Shown: piece after piece, positions 24,735 to 37,207 of the stretch
Layout: each line of letters begins with the position of its first letter
Numbering within the stretch: the first letter of the stretch is position 1
Assembly (NCBI RefSeq): GCF_905220415.1
Contig: NC_059549.1
Coordinates: 1,426,001-1,490,000, forward strand
Direction: 5' to 3'
DNA from: Colias croceus
Lineage: Eukaryota; Arthropoda; Insecta; Lepidoptera; Pieridae
DNA length: 64,000 bases
Translations under genes and position numbers: made by a program
Notes under the pieces: model-generated
Told to the model about the DNA's origin: nothing
The model's database searches: none
The model's input: only the letters and a program-made list of their open reading frames with translations

Positions 24735-26753
24735 CTACTAACCTTTACCTAATACTTAAATGGCGTACTGAACTCAGGAACTCACTAACTAACGTGATAT
24801 TCCTAAAATCAAAATTATAATTAACAGCATTATCAAGATTCCTCATCATCATTTAAGAGAATTAATCCAAGAAAAATTATTTACTTTTTATCATGTTATA
24901 AACGATCCAATAATAAGTGATATTAAAAAACCTCTTAACAATTCGATAAAACTATTATGATAATATCAACGGTAAAACATCGATAAGAGATTGCAAAGCC
25001 TCGCTTTTTACCATACCTCAGTGAGCAGTGTGTAAATAATTACAAATGGGATATAAGGCAGTAATATTATGTTGTCCATAATTGGTAAACAGCTGTAATT
25101 GGATAAGTTGCCGATATGTAGGTACACCATGCTTTTGTTAATATGATTAAAATGTAGTTTTTATTGTTTTGTACGTTGTTATTTTGCATTATAGCTGAAA
25201 ATTAAATAAATAGTAGACTTAGTACATAACTTCTTTACTTCGAAACCTCAATACGGGATCTATAAGCTCTTTGAAAGCTTTGCTTTAAAACACGCTGTAT
25301 TTTTGTTTTATATTACCTACCTACGTGAATTTATCTATGAAACGTATTACCTAATGAATGATGTAAAATTAATTATAAGTAGATAATAATTTTCACTGAA
25401 ATATGAGTACCTAATGATAACTGAAGTGAACATTATTTAAATAAATAAATTAATCAAACTCATAAATCTAACTACAAAATTTTCCCAAAAAAATCGATAT
25501 CTATTTAAAAATACGTCAATAAAGTGAATACAAAAGAATGGCAACCCTAAAGTGGATCGTGTTTGCGAAGCGTGCGCGCAGGAGGGGGCCGCGCGTCTCG
25601 AGCAACAATTATACAATTATTGTTTTGTAATCGGCCATTAACAGATATTAATGTTCCACTTTTTAATGAGACAAAGGGATGAAGAAATTACTTTGATATA
25701 GTTTTAACTTGGCTTTGCTAGGATGTTCTATTGAGAGATTGCTCATTGCGCGTGTCAGAGGTTGAATTTGTAAGTGCATTGTTTGTTTTGGTTTATTTAT
25801 TATTACCCAGTACCTATTGTGTTTTTGAAATAGGAATAAAAATCTTATGTTACATGAGCACGAATAGATTAAAACATAATACCATGCAGTAGCATCTCAT
25901 CTTTGATTTCATTGGAAACCTAAGACACAAGTACCTAATCCATATCAAAAATAAGACTTTTCACTACAAGCAAACAAGACGTCAAAATCTAAAATCTTAT
26001 TCCCACCTAAGTCCGGCGCTATCTCCGCTGTATTTATAGAAACAAACATCATTAAGACACAAATAACATTGTTATTTAATACCATATAAAAGAAAACAGG
26101 CTCACGATTGCGCTTTTAATATTACGTGTTATATTTTAAGATCATTATTTAGCGCCATAATAGGTTATGTGCATCGCACAAAGGGAATGATTGCGGCTCT
26201 TTAAGCCTTACGTCATATTTCCATATTGTAGATAATGGTTCCTACCATTTTAGTCGCTAACCTAGATCGAGGCTTGAAGCACTTAACGATAAATAAATGA
26301 TAAATGCCTTTCCAAACAATCCAATCTTTAACAAAGTGGAGGCGTCGTATGCAAAGAAAAGAATGATAATATGATACAATTCATACATTTTGGTAGTAAG
26401 CTGAAGTAACTCTTATCAAACAAAACAAATTTAAAATGAACAATGACGCGGTGTAGGTATCGTTACGTGTGGTCGGTCGTGTCGGAACGCCTTTACAGCG
26501 CACGGTCTTGGTGCTTTGTTAACTTGTTATTATTGTAAAACAAATTATCGTGTTACAAAACGAATACGTTTTTCATTGCAATCTAGATATTGTTACGCAT
26601 TGCAGTTTCAAGTTGAATAATTATCATTTTACTTCATCTCCTTTATAAACATAATCATCAGCTGTTTTCACCAATAGCTACCCTTTAATTCAATTTTAAA
26701 TCTAACAATATATTAATCTATTATTTTATATAAAATATTGCAAACTCGCTTAA

Positions 26754-26890
26754 CTATTGCCACGATATAATATCGTCAGACAGACACGACAGATCGTAAC
26801 GTATAAATGGCGCTATCGGATGCAAGTCATAAAGTAAGTGGCAGAGCGCGCGTGTGGCCACCGTTAATGTCGCACAACAATGCCCTCTGA
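26754..26890. promoter_or_regulatory. Candidate regulatory patch
   Basis: A block richer in G+C (GGCAGAGCGCGCGTGTGGCC) with GACAGACACGACAG and GGCGCTATCGGATGC. It has no repeat signature and no coding character in any frame that I trust. Regulatory function is inferred only from composition inside a gene desert. Confidence 0.22.
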
Positions 26891-27324
26891 TATAAAGAAA
26901 ACATTTTTTATTTAAATTCCTCCATACATCGGCCATTACCTAACGGACTATTGTAATGCAGTTTCACAATGCCAATAGATAATGCTTGTTCTATGTTTAT
27001 TTAAATAATTTGATACGTTTTCGGACTATAAAATTTGGATAAGTGTATGTATGACGTTTTTTTATTCCTTTTTTACGGTTCTAGAGCTTTAAGTCTTTAT
27101 AATCTGAAGTATTGGACACTTAAAATTAAACCACTAAGATAGCGGTATAATGAAATTACTAAATGAGTATAAACAACGGGCCTTAAATCGAGGTAAGTTT
27201 TCAATAACACAACATTTTAAGTTCAGTAGTATATATGTAGATCGATAGTGGGTTCCAACTAAAAGTAGCTAAAGCAATATTATGATGTAAAGCAATGCAA
27301 TAGATCATAATATTTATTATAGTA

Positions 27325-27540
27325 CAGGATACATCGCCCATTTTTGCAAGTGACTACTATCAAGCTGATTTTCCGTTTGTAGCTTTATTTTGATGAGACA
27401 CCGAATAATTTCGTGTACGAAACTCTCGATTGTGGTAGCTAACAGAGATAACAAGGATATTGGGCGTCTCATCAAAATAAACCTACAAACGGAAAATTAG
27501 CTTGATAGTAGTCACTTGCAAAAATGGGCGATATATCCTG
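27325..27540. mobile_element. MITE with about 75-bp terminal inverted repeats
   Basis: The left arm CAGGATACATCGCCCATTTT...TTTGATGAGAC (to about 27401) is mirrored by GTCTCATCAAAATAAA...AAAATGGGCGATATATCCTG at the right end. A non-repetitive centre of about 65 bp lies between them. Arms differ by only a few bases. The target duplication is unclear, so the superfamily is undecided. Confidence 0.8.
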
Positions 27541-27627
27541 AACTATTATCTTTCAGTTATATAAGGGAATTAAACGGTTTAGTTTGGTTTTGTTTCCTTT
27601 CGTTTAGGTCCCTTATTCAAAGCTCTA

Positions 27628-27642
27628 TACTCTAATAGAGTA
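27628..27642. repeat. 15-nt palindrome, also at 39064
   Basis: TACTCTAATAGAGTA is self-complementary except its centre, and occurs identically at 39064-39078 in otherwise unrelated surroundings. Possibly a transposon end or coincidence. Confidence 0.4.
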
Positions 27643-27760
27643 TCGAGCTTTCCTGTTGCAAGTAGATTACAACTTGAAACGAGGAGCTTTCTGAACTAAC
27701 AGTTAGTAATTTACACAATTTATAAGTGCTTCCAGTTTACGTTCGAATTGAAATATTTTT

Positions 27761-27894
27761 GAAGTGAAACTTCTTTAGGCTTGTTGAGAGTAAAATTTCA
27801 AGACCGCGTCATAGCAATATCATCACGTCATGGATTAAGGCGACGATTTTGGTATCTTTTAATTGTGCTTTTTTTGTTATGTACAAGTTTCACT
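27761..27894 (+). mobile_element. MITE, GAAGTGAAACTTCTTT group B, copy 1
   Basis: It starts GAAGTGAAACTTCTTTAGGC, continues TTGTTGAGAGTAAAATTTCA, TCACGTCATGG, AAGGCGACGATTTTGGTATC and ends near CAAGTTTCACT. Its interior matches 35580-35697 (reverse), 55162-55323 (reverse) and 60336-60480, and is unlike the interior of group A. Confidence 0.75.
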
Positions 27895-28786
27895 AACATC
27901 TCTTTTTCAGCATTAGAACATACCTAATAGCCAATATCACTTGAATCACAAAATTAAACCAATATCAGAGTCAATCCACATCGAAATGTGACGAAACCAA
28001 ATTGAATTCACCTCCAGTTCAATTAACATATACACAGATATCCCGAGCGTCATCGTGGAATTAATAAACGAAATTAATGACACGCATTGCTCATAACTCG
28101 ATGTACATTTCTTCAGCAATATATCAGGTTGCTCAGTAGTGATCCCAATTAATAAACTACATCAATGGTACCGGCGATCACGAAGTTTGTTTTTTTAAAT
28201 CTCGTTCGCGTAGGGTTGCCACATGTCAGACTTAAGAAGTTAAATTATGGCTGGTTATGAAATAAGTTATAAAGGAATCCAGTTTTGAGCTAATGTATAT
28301 ATATTAAATAGATATAATATATTATCTCAAAAATAGATTCTATTTACTTAAAGTAAGTTAGGGAAATCACTTTTGATGTTGTTTATGTAATTATCTTGTC
28401 ATCATCAATATGTTATATATCCTTTATTAATTATATCTTTTGTGATTTTGAAAAAATACAAGATAATAAATTAAAATATCAAAAATACAGCTAAAAATTA
28501 TTTTTAAAACTATCCAGCGGAAACCCTATGAATGAGCTTGCTTGGTGTCCCGTAGCTAGCAACATGGTATGGCTAGTATGCCAACGGTAAGTAATTAAAA
28601 TTAAAGAAATATACTGGCCATAGCTTTGTATTATATAGTTTTTCAATAAATAATTAATTATCATAAAGCAAAAAAGTACGAACATTTCTATCAGACGGAT
28701 TCATTTCTTTCGTTTGTTACTTCGAGAAGAAACCCCTGATTTTGTTACCAGGTATATTTTTTTTAATTCGTAGTTTTTAATTTTAG
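27895..28786. other. Intergenic, nothing recognised
   Basis: A+T-rich noncoding DNA; no repeat or gene that I can name. Confidence 0.55.
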
Positions 28787-28974
28787 TCTATACTAATATA
28801 ATAAAGCTGAAGAGTTTGTTTGTTTGTTTGTTTGAACGCGCTAATCTCGGGAACTACTGGTCCGATTTGAAAAATTATTTCGGTGTTAGCCCATTAATCG
28901 AGGAAGGCTATATATAATCGCGCTAAGACAAACAGGAGTGGAGCAATGCGGGTGAAACCGCGGGGAACAGCTAG
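28787..28974 (+). mobile_element. Helitron-like element, second subfamily
   Basis: It starts TCTATACTAATATAATAAAG, contains a (TTTG) run, GAACGCGCTAATCTCGGG and GAGGAAGGCTATATATAATC, then a GCGG-GTGAAA-CCGC hairpin and CGGGGAACAGCTAG followed by T. Close relative of 3703-3911. Confidence 0.85.
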
Positions 28975-30090
28975 TTATGTTATATAGGTACCTATTATTT
29001 AAAAATTTCAATTATATTATACGCGCAGTCAAATATTTGTCTATTCTTGCACATATTAGCTCAAAAGTTGAATGAATCATGATGATCGCGACGCGTGCCT
29101 CCTTCAATATCGTAATAAGATTTTCAAAATCCCGTTAGTGAGGGACCTTGAAATGTTTGATGTATGACTGCTTGTGAGAAGTTGGAGGCAGATAGACTAT
29201 TTATCATTTGCATAGCGTCATCGTGCGAAATAGAGTTATCTAGAATACGCGAAGTTTAGGGTCTGTTCGATTAGACGTAAATTTTCATGTGTATATTTCT
29301 TTTAATTACGATTTTTTAGTCAGATTTTTTTAGGTCTATGCTCTTATTATGCAGCGATATTCATGACGTCACATAATCACAAAATATTTAAGAAAACTCT
29401 AATCTAAGTATCTCAGTTCAATATAAAATAATGAATATTATGTAATAAGTTTACCATGGCGCCGGCGCTTGTTTATCATACAGTGTAAAAAAGTCACTAG
29501 ACTTTAGATCTATATTTTATCCAAAATTCATAAAATAACCTAAAGATTCTAACCTCTAGATGGAGAGAAAAATTGTCTATGTACTATCATTCAAAGTAAA
29601 TATATAATACGACAATTTTCATACTTCGAAATTAACTAGAAACTTTGTTTTCGTGAACTAGAAAACTAAATAAACAGATTCAACACACCTATCACTATTT
29701 AGTACATTAATATATTATAGTTTGCTATCTGGAATTGATTAAAATAATTGCGGATTAACTTGAATTAATCCGATTACGATACAATGTAACTCCGACTAGT
29801 TTCCTCTAACAGATATAAGTGATTTTCAAGAAAAACACCTGCTATTGCAATCCTGATTTGATTTTAATCCAATCAAAACACTCTATTACTTACACAAAAA
29901 TAAATACGAGTTATTCTTTTTTTTATTTCAAGTATTTTTGGGTACAAATAGCTTAGAGCATTAAACCAACACAAATAGTGTTCTTATTGGAAAAATGACG
30001 GCTTCTTTTGCTACTTTTTTCAGTCAATTCTTTTGATATTAGAATATTATAGGGGTATATTAAATAATTAACCAAATATTTGTACCCCTT

Positions 30091-30206
30091 CAGGCAAAGT
30101 GTATTATAATAATGCATTTAAAACGTTTCAACATCAAGGGTTCAATATAATTTATTTAATTTACAACCGATATTCCGGAATTAAATTTTTTGGCTAAGAA
30201 GCAATG
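30091..30206 (+). repeat. Direct repeat, copy 1 (copy 2 at 30777)
   Basis: CAGGCAAA.TGTATTATAATAATGCATTTA, AATATAATTTATTTA and TTTTTGGC..AGAAG.AATG occur in the same order at 30777-30868. Copy 2 lacks about 25 nt of copy 1. Either a local segmental duplication or two copies of an unnamed dispersed repeat. Confidence 0.7.
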
Positions 30207-30776
30207 CCAAGATATTTTCTTCGTCATAGTATAACGACAAAACTTTCTTCATTTGCTCTCTTTAATTGCCACATAACCTGATGCACCACCAATTATTTTA
30301 ATCAATTCCAATTAGAACTTATAAAATTCCATATCAATATATCACTAAAACACGACTCAACATCGTATGAATATTAACAAGTACTTTGATGGGTACAGAT
30401 TATAAAACAGTAACATAAACAAACTACACGTCTGGTAGCGTTGTGTACATGGCCAGTATTAATCATTTGCAATCAAACCTTCGCGGTAGTAGTATAGTAG
30501 TTTATATTATCTATGGCGGTAGCATGATTAAACGGTTCAGCTATCGCATGTGACAGCTAACACGATGCGAACATATACCACTTGAATGTGAATTACATTA
30601 AAAACAGAAAGATGAAATGGAGCAAAAGTTAAATATAGACTGATTTTAAATGTAGAAGATACGTTATGTTCTGTTTTGAGTATGACCAGTAATTGGTTCA
30701 CGTCAAAAAGTGACAAATCTCTAACTCTCTACTACCTACTAGTTACTACTATACTAATAACTACTCTCTCTGTTAT

Positions 30777-30868
30777 CAGGCAAACTGTATTATAATAATG
30801 CATTTAATATAATTTATTTAGTGTACAACGGAGTTTCCGGAATCAAAATTTTTGGCCAGGAAGAAATG
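30777..30868 (+). repeat. Direct repeat, copy 2
   Basis: Diverged partner of 30091-30206, beginning CAGGCAAACTGTATTATAAT and ending near GGCCAGGAAGAAATG. Confidence 0.7.
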
Positions 30869-32487
30869 TTGAACTTTTATTCAAATGGCGATTTTCAATT
30901 AATTTCCTTTTAAACGATTTGTTTTGCTCACAATTTGTTAATGTTGTGCAAATATAAACCAATAAATTCTCTATTTCTATTTACTTTTTGTTTTAAAGTT
31001 TTAATTTACAATCAACGATTTGACATTACACTATTTCATTGCAAGCCAATTTACCCAACAAATCCGTCCACTTAATTCATAAGTTCGTTATCTATTCAAT
31101 GAATTCGCACCTAATTCCCAACAAGTCTACGCTAATTACGAAAATAATAAACATAATATTTATCGTTTGGTATCGCCAGGTAATTAAAGCTGGTTGCGAT
31201 GTATCAGGGATCAATCAAGCTGCGACATTCTGCATAATTACAAACGTATCTAGTTTCTACACGTATCCGCTGCGATAATCTAAGAGTGACTAATTAAAAT
31301 CATCTTATAAATAACTATATCATACAGATAATTTATTCAGGTTATTAATATGATAGTGTCTTTCCCGCGGTGTAGATTACAGTAGTGCCTCGATAAGTGT
31401 AACCGCTATGTGTAATTATTATGAAAATTGTGTTTAAGTGGTGGCTATTTAAATAAATATTATATTATGTAACGTAGTTGGGAAGTTAGTTTCACACATT
31501 TATTAAATTTGATTAGTGACAAATAAATTGTTCACTAAATATTAAAAAAAATAATATATCAATGTATAAATACATGATCTATGAAAATAAAACTTTGTTT
31601 TTTGTACATTTCTATTTTCTGCTGACCGACTTTCTTAGATAAACTATAAACAACACTGATTACTAGCACTTCATCATTATTTATTTCTATCTTGCTTAGA
31701 TTAAAACAATTTATTCAATTATGTACTTTTAAATTCATCCCAATCTTGACATAACAGGTAACGTTTGGTAAGAACTTTTTAGGTTACATTTTTTTTTCTT
31801 TTTATCATACTAAAGTGTCTGGAATCAAAATAAATTGTGTGAAGTGACGAGCCGGCACCTGTAATCAGACGTCATTTGCGAAGGCATTAATAGTGTCGCA
31901 CTGCACTATCTGATAAGAGACTCGATCCAGTGCAGCTTTAAGAGCTGCTTAACTATTTATTTATTATTATTTTTTACCTATTTTTTGTGAATTTTAATAA
32001 TCTAAGTAGAGACACATCCAACAAATTAAAAATTATTAAAATTGGCTCAGTCCTTGAGTAGGTACTAAGTTTGTAATCAACACGACTTTGTTCTATATTA
32101 ATAGATAATGTTAAATAATTTTTGTCTCTTTCAGATGGCATGACTACAACTTACTGATGCACGTGCTTGTTGGAGGGATGTCGTGAAACATATGCAGCTT
32201 TTTCCTCTCCTTTAATTACTCTATGTGGAACCAAATAAATCGGTTTTAGCGATAAGACTGCCCAATGTATTAATGCTTAGGTTAAGTTTCATTGTATGAT
32301 TTTCATAACAATAAAGCATTATTAAATAAATAACAGCAAATTTCCGTATCCGATAGCTCTTCCTTCTGCAAACGTTTATAGGTGATGACTGATGGTAGCG
32401 ATTTCGATCTGGCGATCAATTCCTTACAAAACGATGCTTAAAAATATTATCTATTATTAATAAGTATGTGTGTTATGTTGTTTTGTT

Positions 32488-32650
32488 TCCAGCAGCTCTC
32501 AGCCACCGGCTCGCTCCCGGCCCGACCACTTATCAGCTATTTGCGGTGTATAATTATTGCAGCGAAACTTTCATAACAGCACCGCGGGTCGGCAGCCATC
32601 AAATAATATAAATTTCAATTTGTTGTCGTTTAATTATACGTCGCGCAGGT
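32488..32650. promoter_or_regulatory. Candidate regulatory patch
   Basis: An island of mixed composition: CCACCGGCTCGCTCCCGGCC, then CTTATCAG (GATA-type), GTATAATTATTGCAG, CACCGCGGGTCGGCAG and TTTAATTATACG (homeodomain-type). No repeat signature or coding frame. The GATA and TAATTA motifs inside a G+C-rich island are what suggests an enhancer; this is inference. Confidence 0.28.
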
Positions 32651-33049
32651 AATAGAATTTAATTCTTACCACAATTATTTATATTATCGCGATATCAGAG
32701 TTTATGGTTGTTTTAGAGCATTTTAGGTGGTGAATATGGGTATAGACTAGTTCCTTCTGTGTTCCTTTATCTTTCCTATAGATTGTATTATATTATGAGC
32801 TAAAAGCTTGTATAAAATATTATGTATACCTGTTATAAAGATAGGATTTTAATGTTTACTATGAAAAATTACCACCTCCATAAAAGATGAAATCTAGCGT
32901 TAGGCAAATATTTTACGTTAACAATCCTATACCCTTTATCCACCAAAATACCCTGCTCTATAGTATTTTATTTTACGTAATATCATGTTATAGTAAAGAA
33001 ATAAATATTTCCTACGCAACTTTTCCATACAACGATGTCGCGGCTAAAT

Positions 33050-33255
33050 CCATACTAATAATATAAATGCGAAAGTAAATCTGTCTGTCTGTCTGTTACT
33101 CAATCACGCCTTAACTACTGAACCAATTTGCATGAAATTTGGTATAGAGATATTTTGATACCCGAGAAAGGAAATAGGATAGGTTTTATCCCGGAAATCC
33201 TACGAGAACGGGTTTTTCTTAGAAAACGCGGGCAAAGCCGCGGGCGGAAAGCTAG
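33050..33255 (+). mobile_element. Lep1-type Helitron-like element
   Basis: It starts CATACTAATAATATAAATGCG-like, carries a CTGT microsatellite (about 33080-33100), then TTAACTACTGAACCAATTTG, GAAATTTGGTATAGAG, TTTTATCCCGG, the hairpin-forming CGCGGGCAAAGCCGCGGGC and a final CTAG followed by T. It is the best-preserved Lep1-type copy in the window. Confidence 0.88.
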
Positions 33256-33423
33256 TTATAAATAAAGGAACAACGCAACATGAACATAGCATACAATATA
33301 AAGTGTACCGGAACAAAGGCGTATTCCACAATTGTTAGATGCGCTACTGAACCAGATCGGAAACTGCTGACTCCGACCATCCATCAATGTGCTCGTAATA
33401 AGATGATTGTAAAGCCTGCGCTC

Positions 33424-33472
33424 CACGATGCATGCTAGACTATTAAGTTATAATATTCTAGCATGCATCGTG
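33424..33472. repeat. Perfect 16-bp inverted repeat
   Basis: CACGATGCATGCTAGA and TCTAGCATGCATCGTG are separated by 17 nt of A+T-rich sequence. Could be a tiny foldback element or a hairpin RNA; nothing else supports either. Confidence 0.65.
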
Positions 33473-35579
33473 TTACGTTCATTTGGATGTTTAATTTTAT
33501 AGCTATTCTGCTTATTAAGTATTGAGTAAATGAATTTAATTGCCATTTACTTAGCTTCCGTAGAACAAGAAGTATATTGTAACTATCCTATTCGATATCT
33601 TATGAGACATGCTAAAAGACTGTAAGTCTTAATATTTGGTTTGTTTCTCTAGTCTATATAATTACGGTTTTTTATTACGTTATTCTGCTTTTCTTGACGT
33701 TCAAGCAAACGATAACGATTTTCTTTTATAATCAAATTAGCATTCCACACTTATACATTTCCGAGTGTTATGAGTTAAATCACTTTGTGGCTGTTTAAAA
33801 AACGAAAGTTGACGGCTATTTATTATACTGTTTGAGATCCCATATTGACTAGCTTAGATAGCTATAGCTCTGCTCACACTGTACGACAAACTCAAGCATG
33901 TAACTGTAACGCACCGCGGCTTGTTAAGATCATTGTGGCCGACCGATGATACATTATTTTTGTAACAATAAATAGTAACGCGAAGCCGCTCGGGTGGTCT
34001 ACAGTGTACTAGATGTAATTAACTATATCTCGTATTAATTCATTATGAAAATGTATAAATTTGTTTTATAAATGGCGGATGAACATGTTGCAAGAAATGC
34101 AGTTTCAACTTGATATGCCTAAGTATGTTAGGGTAATTTTATATGAAGACTATGTTTGACCCAGCCTCTAGAAAAAATCTTTAAAATAGATTGGATCATG
34201 CAAAAGCGGGAAAACCTATTCCTACGAGAGCAGACGAATTTGCCTGGGTCAGCTATTTTATAAATACATATATGTACTTAAATGTGATTTGAATCATAAA
34301 GATAATTAAATAAAATAAATAAATATTTGAAGATTACATAATCTTATAAGAAAATGGTTTTATTATTAATGGCTTTTGATAGAAGAATTTTTGCCTACAG
34401 CTTTAAATTAACCTGTTTCGAAACCAACTGAAGACACAAAAATTCTCACAAGACTTCAATGACAAACACGCTCAAGAGAGAGTTTACCTATAAAAAAATT
34501 CGTCTTGTAAATTTTATTTATTACATTTTACATAATATAATATATGCTATTATTATACAAATGTATTTTCATAAATGCCAATACTCAACTGTATCATAAT
34601 AAATCAAGTTGAATGTCAACTATCTATTTTCCCATAAATTATTAAACAGAAAAGTATAAAATATCTAATCAGTCTACTAATAACGATAGCACCTTATATC
34701 AAATCAGATATTTTTATACTTGCACGTTGATTTATAAGGTATCTAGTGACATACATATAGATTAATATTGTGATAGGTTACAATATCTTGTAATAGGCGT
34801 AATAAAACATTATTTTATAGTTCTTGATACGAATGCATATCTTTTTAATTAGTTTCTTCGTAATGTGAACCTTATGAACGGCTTTTCATATGTGTAATGT
34901 AGTAGGGCAATATATGAATGTAGGTATTACGTCAATGTTAGGTTCTGTGTAAATAGAATCCCACCAAAAACATAAATGTAAAATTTGGAGCCGAGTTCAA
35001 TCGTTGACTTAATTTGCCAAAAAAAGAAATGAGATCTAAATGTGTGCCAAGTTCTGCAGACAGTCCAGAAATTTATTTACAAAGATGTATTAAGTTCTTA
35101 TGTTGACTGAAAACTCAATTGTTTTATTTTCCCTTAGAGAACAATGTTTATTCCAAAATATAACTTTTTTAATTTGAATAATATAATTATTTTCACAAAG
35201 CAAACAACTAATGACCTATTGAACCCCATAATTTGATGAGGCTAGTTTTACATACTGTTTATATTTTGTGAGGTTCTAAAAACTCCAACTTTCCAACTGT
35301 TTTGAGACAGTACAAGATCATTGGCACATGAGAACAAGTGTATCTACATACTTATATTATATAAACCTTTATAAATAATCAATTTTATTGTAAAGGATGA
35401 GATTATGAGGCGTGCACTTTTGGATTTTCCAAACTTTTTAGTATTATTTTCTATATTTTCTTATATGTTATGAATGTCAGCGCACATTGCCCCGTCATTA
35501 TCTGCAATTTTTTAAACTCGTTTTCTGTTTAAAAGATTACATGATTTTCTAAACATCAAGCGTGAATTTGTACACACAC
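33473..35579. other. Intergenic, nothing recognised
   Basis: A+T-rich noncoding DNA without features that I can name. Confidence 0.55.
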
Positions 35580-35697
35580 ATTTACCAAGATGCAAAGATC
35601 GTTGTAGAAGAATCGTCGCCTTACTCCATGACGTTACGGTATTGCCATGACGCGATCTTGAAATTTTACTCTAAACGCGCCTAAAGATGTTTCACTC
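35580..35697 (-). mobile_element. MITE, group B, copy 2
   Basis: It contains AATCGTCGCCTTACTCCATG, ACGGTATTGCCATGACGCGA, TCTTGAAATTTTACTCTAAA and CGCGCCTAAAGATGTTTCAC, the reverse complement of the 27761 copy. The outer left end (TTTACCAAGATGCAAAG) is degraded. Confidence 0.72.
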
Positions 35698-36049
35698 ATA
35701 TTAATATTACGCAAATTAAATCATTTCGACCTTCGACGAAGCCTTCTTCCATTACACCATTTATGGTAATTATTTTTGCATGCTTGTATTGGCTGAACAT
35801 GTTTGTGCTTTATTAATATAATTGTATCACCATTGAAGACCATGTTTAAAGAAAAATAAAGGTTTTATTTATATATATATTTATTTATTTATTTACACTG
35901 AAATTAAAACTAATACTCATAAATAAAGAATAAATAAATGTGAATATGTAAAATTATATATTATTTTTTACTGTATGAGCAATATTTTTATTACAATTTT
36001 CTTTTATTTTACGTTTAATAACAGTTTTGAATAAAGAAATCATGCAATC
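35698..36049. other. Intergenic, A+T-rich simple sequence
   Basis: Contains a TA/TTTA simple repeat around 35870-35895. Nothing else recognised. Confidence 0.5.
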
Positions 36050-36740
36050 GAAGTAATCCGCCCTAGCGATACTAGCGCGAGTGAGTGTGATGTCAGAGGC
36101 GCTTCGAATCTACAGATGTTTCGTCCTAAAATATGTAAACTTCAATAATCTATATCTCAGTCATTTATTGATGGATTTCAAAAATGTTTTCGGCCACTGA
36201 TTAGTTTTGATCTATTTTTTAAGACTAGTAAGGTGAATATACTATTTTCTATTTTTTTAAACTTTTCCATTTTTCCATACAAACAAAATTAATGTCATTG
36301 AAAAAAAAATTAAATACAAATAAATTCAGTATTTTCTGATTTTTTCCTTTGTACACTCACTATTACCTAGCTGATTACAAAATTTGAACTTTCTAGGTCA
36401 TCTGGAAGTGGGTTAGGTTTTGTATATGTCTATAAGTCAGTCAGTCTTAAAAATTGCGATTTTTGGATATTAATATCTACGCAACTGTTTAATCTGTATT
36501 TATGAAATTTAAGGTTCTTGTTTATCTTGAGGTCCTCTTGATATGTACCAAATTTGGTTTATTTAACTCAAATAGTTTTCGAGTTATTAGGGGGTGAAAA
36601 GTGGCTCGAAATGGTTCGTGTAAATATACACACGGCTGCTGCTCGCCAGTTCTCTTCGCTTGAACTCGGCTTGACACGCTGCCGCGTGTCTAGATTTCTC
36701 ACACGGCGACCAAGAACTCTAATTTACTTAAATATTTGTT
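36050..36740. repeat. Probable unclassified dispersed repeat
   Basis: The stretch holds phrases such as AAGTCAGTCAGTC, TATGAAATTTAAGGTTCTTG, GATATGTACCAAATTTGG and GTTATTAGGGGGTGAAAAG, which have the look of a degraded lepidopteran transposon (sensitivity-type ATGAAATTT/CAAATTTGG blocks). It ends in a G+C-rich segment (36630-36720). There is only one copy in this window, so I cannot define its ends or family. The 62-codon frame at 36554 is not a credible gene. Confidence 0.35.
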
Positions 36741-36810
36741 AAATATTCTAGATAGTGATTAATTAAGTATGACTTCATTAATTTTTACTAAAAATTACGT
36801 CGAGTGTATA

Positions 36811-37207
36811 CAGGGTGTCCCACCGTTAGTATTCTAAGCTCAATGGAGGTTATAGTTTTGCATACGCTGAGTACGTAAAAAATACTTCCAGATGTATTTT
36901 TTTTTTCAAATAGATGATTTCTTAAAACTCTTTGTGTACACCCCTAACAAGCAACCCGCCCAGCTTCACCACCCGCACGTGAGCTATAGTTTATGATTAT
37001 GTTTTCATAGACAAAATGCTCACATTAGCGAAGCGTTATATGCCAACTCCGCGTGCCACGAAGCTAGAGAGCAAAACATGAATTTTAAGGAAAAATTGAG
37101 CAAAAAAATTTTGGCGTAATTTTGTTGTTAAAGTATTTTTTACGTGATCGGTGTATACAAGACTACAAGTTCCTTCGCGCTTAGTATACCGATAGTAGGA
37201 CACCCTG
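36811..37207. mobile_element. MITE with CAGGGTGTCC inverted ends and TA duplication
   Basis: It starts CAGGGTGTCCCACCGTTAG and ends GGACACCCTG, with TA on both flanks (36809-36810, 37208-37209). The inverted ends continue imperfectly inward: ATTCTAAGC pairs with GCTTAGTATA, and ACGTAAAAAATACTT pairs with AAGTATTTTTTACGT about 90 bp in. TA flanks and long imperfect inverted repeats suggest a Tc1/mariner-related non-autonomous element. No transposase frame. Confidence 0.75.

Larger units (their letters stand above)
22731..27324. other. Intergenic, with hairpin and CpG-rich patches
   Basis: No gene. Outliers are a perfect hairpin at 24700-24734, and CpG-rich patches at about 25545-25605 (GCGTGCGCGCAGG), 26454-26520 and 26754-26890. 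The patches contrast sharply with the A+T-rich background and are candidates for conserved regulatory DNA. Confidence 0.5.
28975..33049. other. Intergenic, with a local duplication and a candidate regulatory patch
   Basis: No gene. 30091-30206 and 30777-30868 are diverged direct copies (described below). A G+C-richer patch at 32488-32650 is listed separately. The rest is A+T-rich with nothing recognised. Confidence 0.5.
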
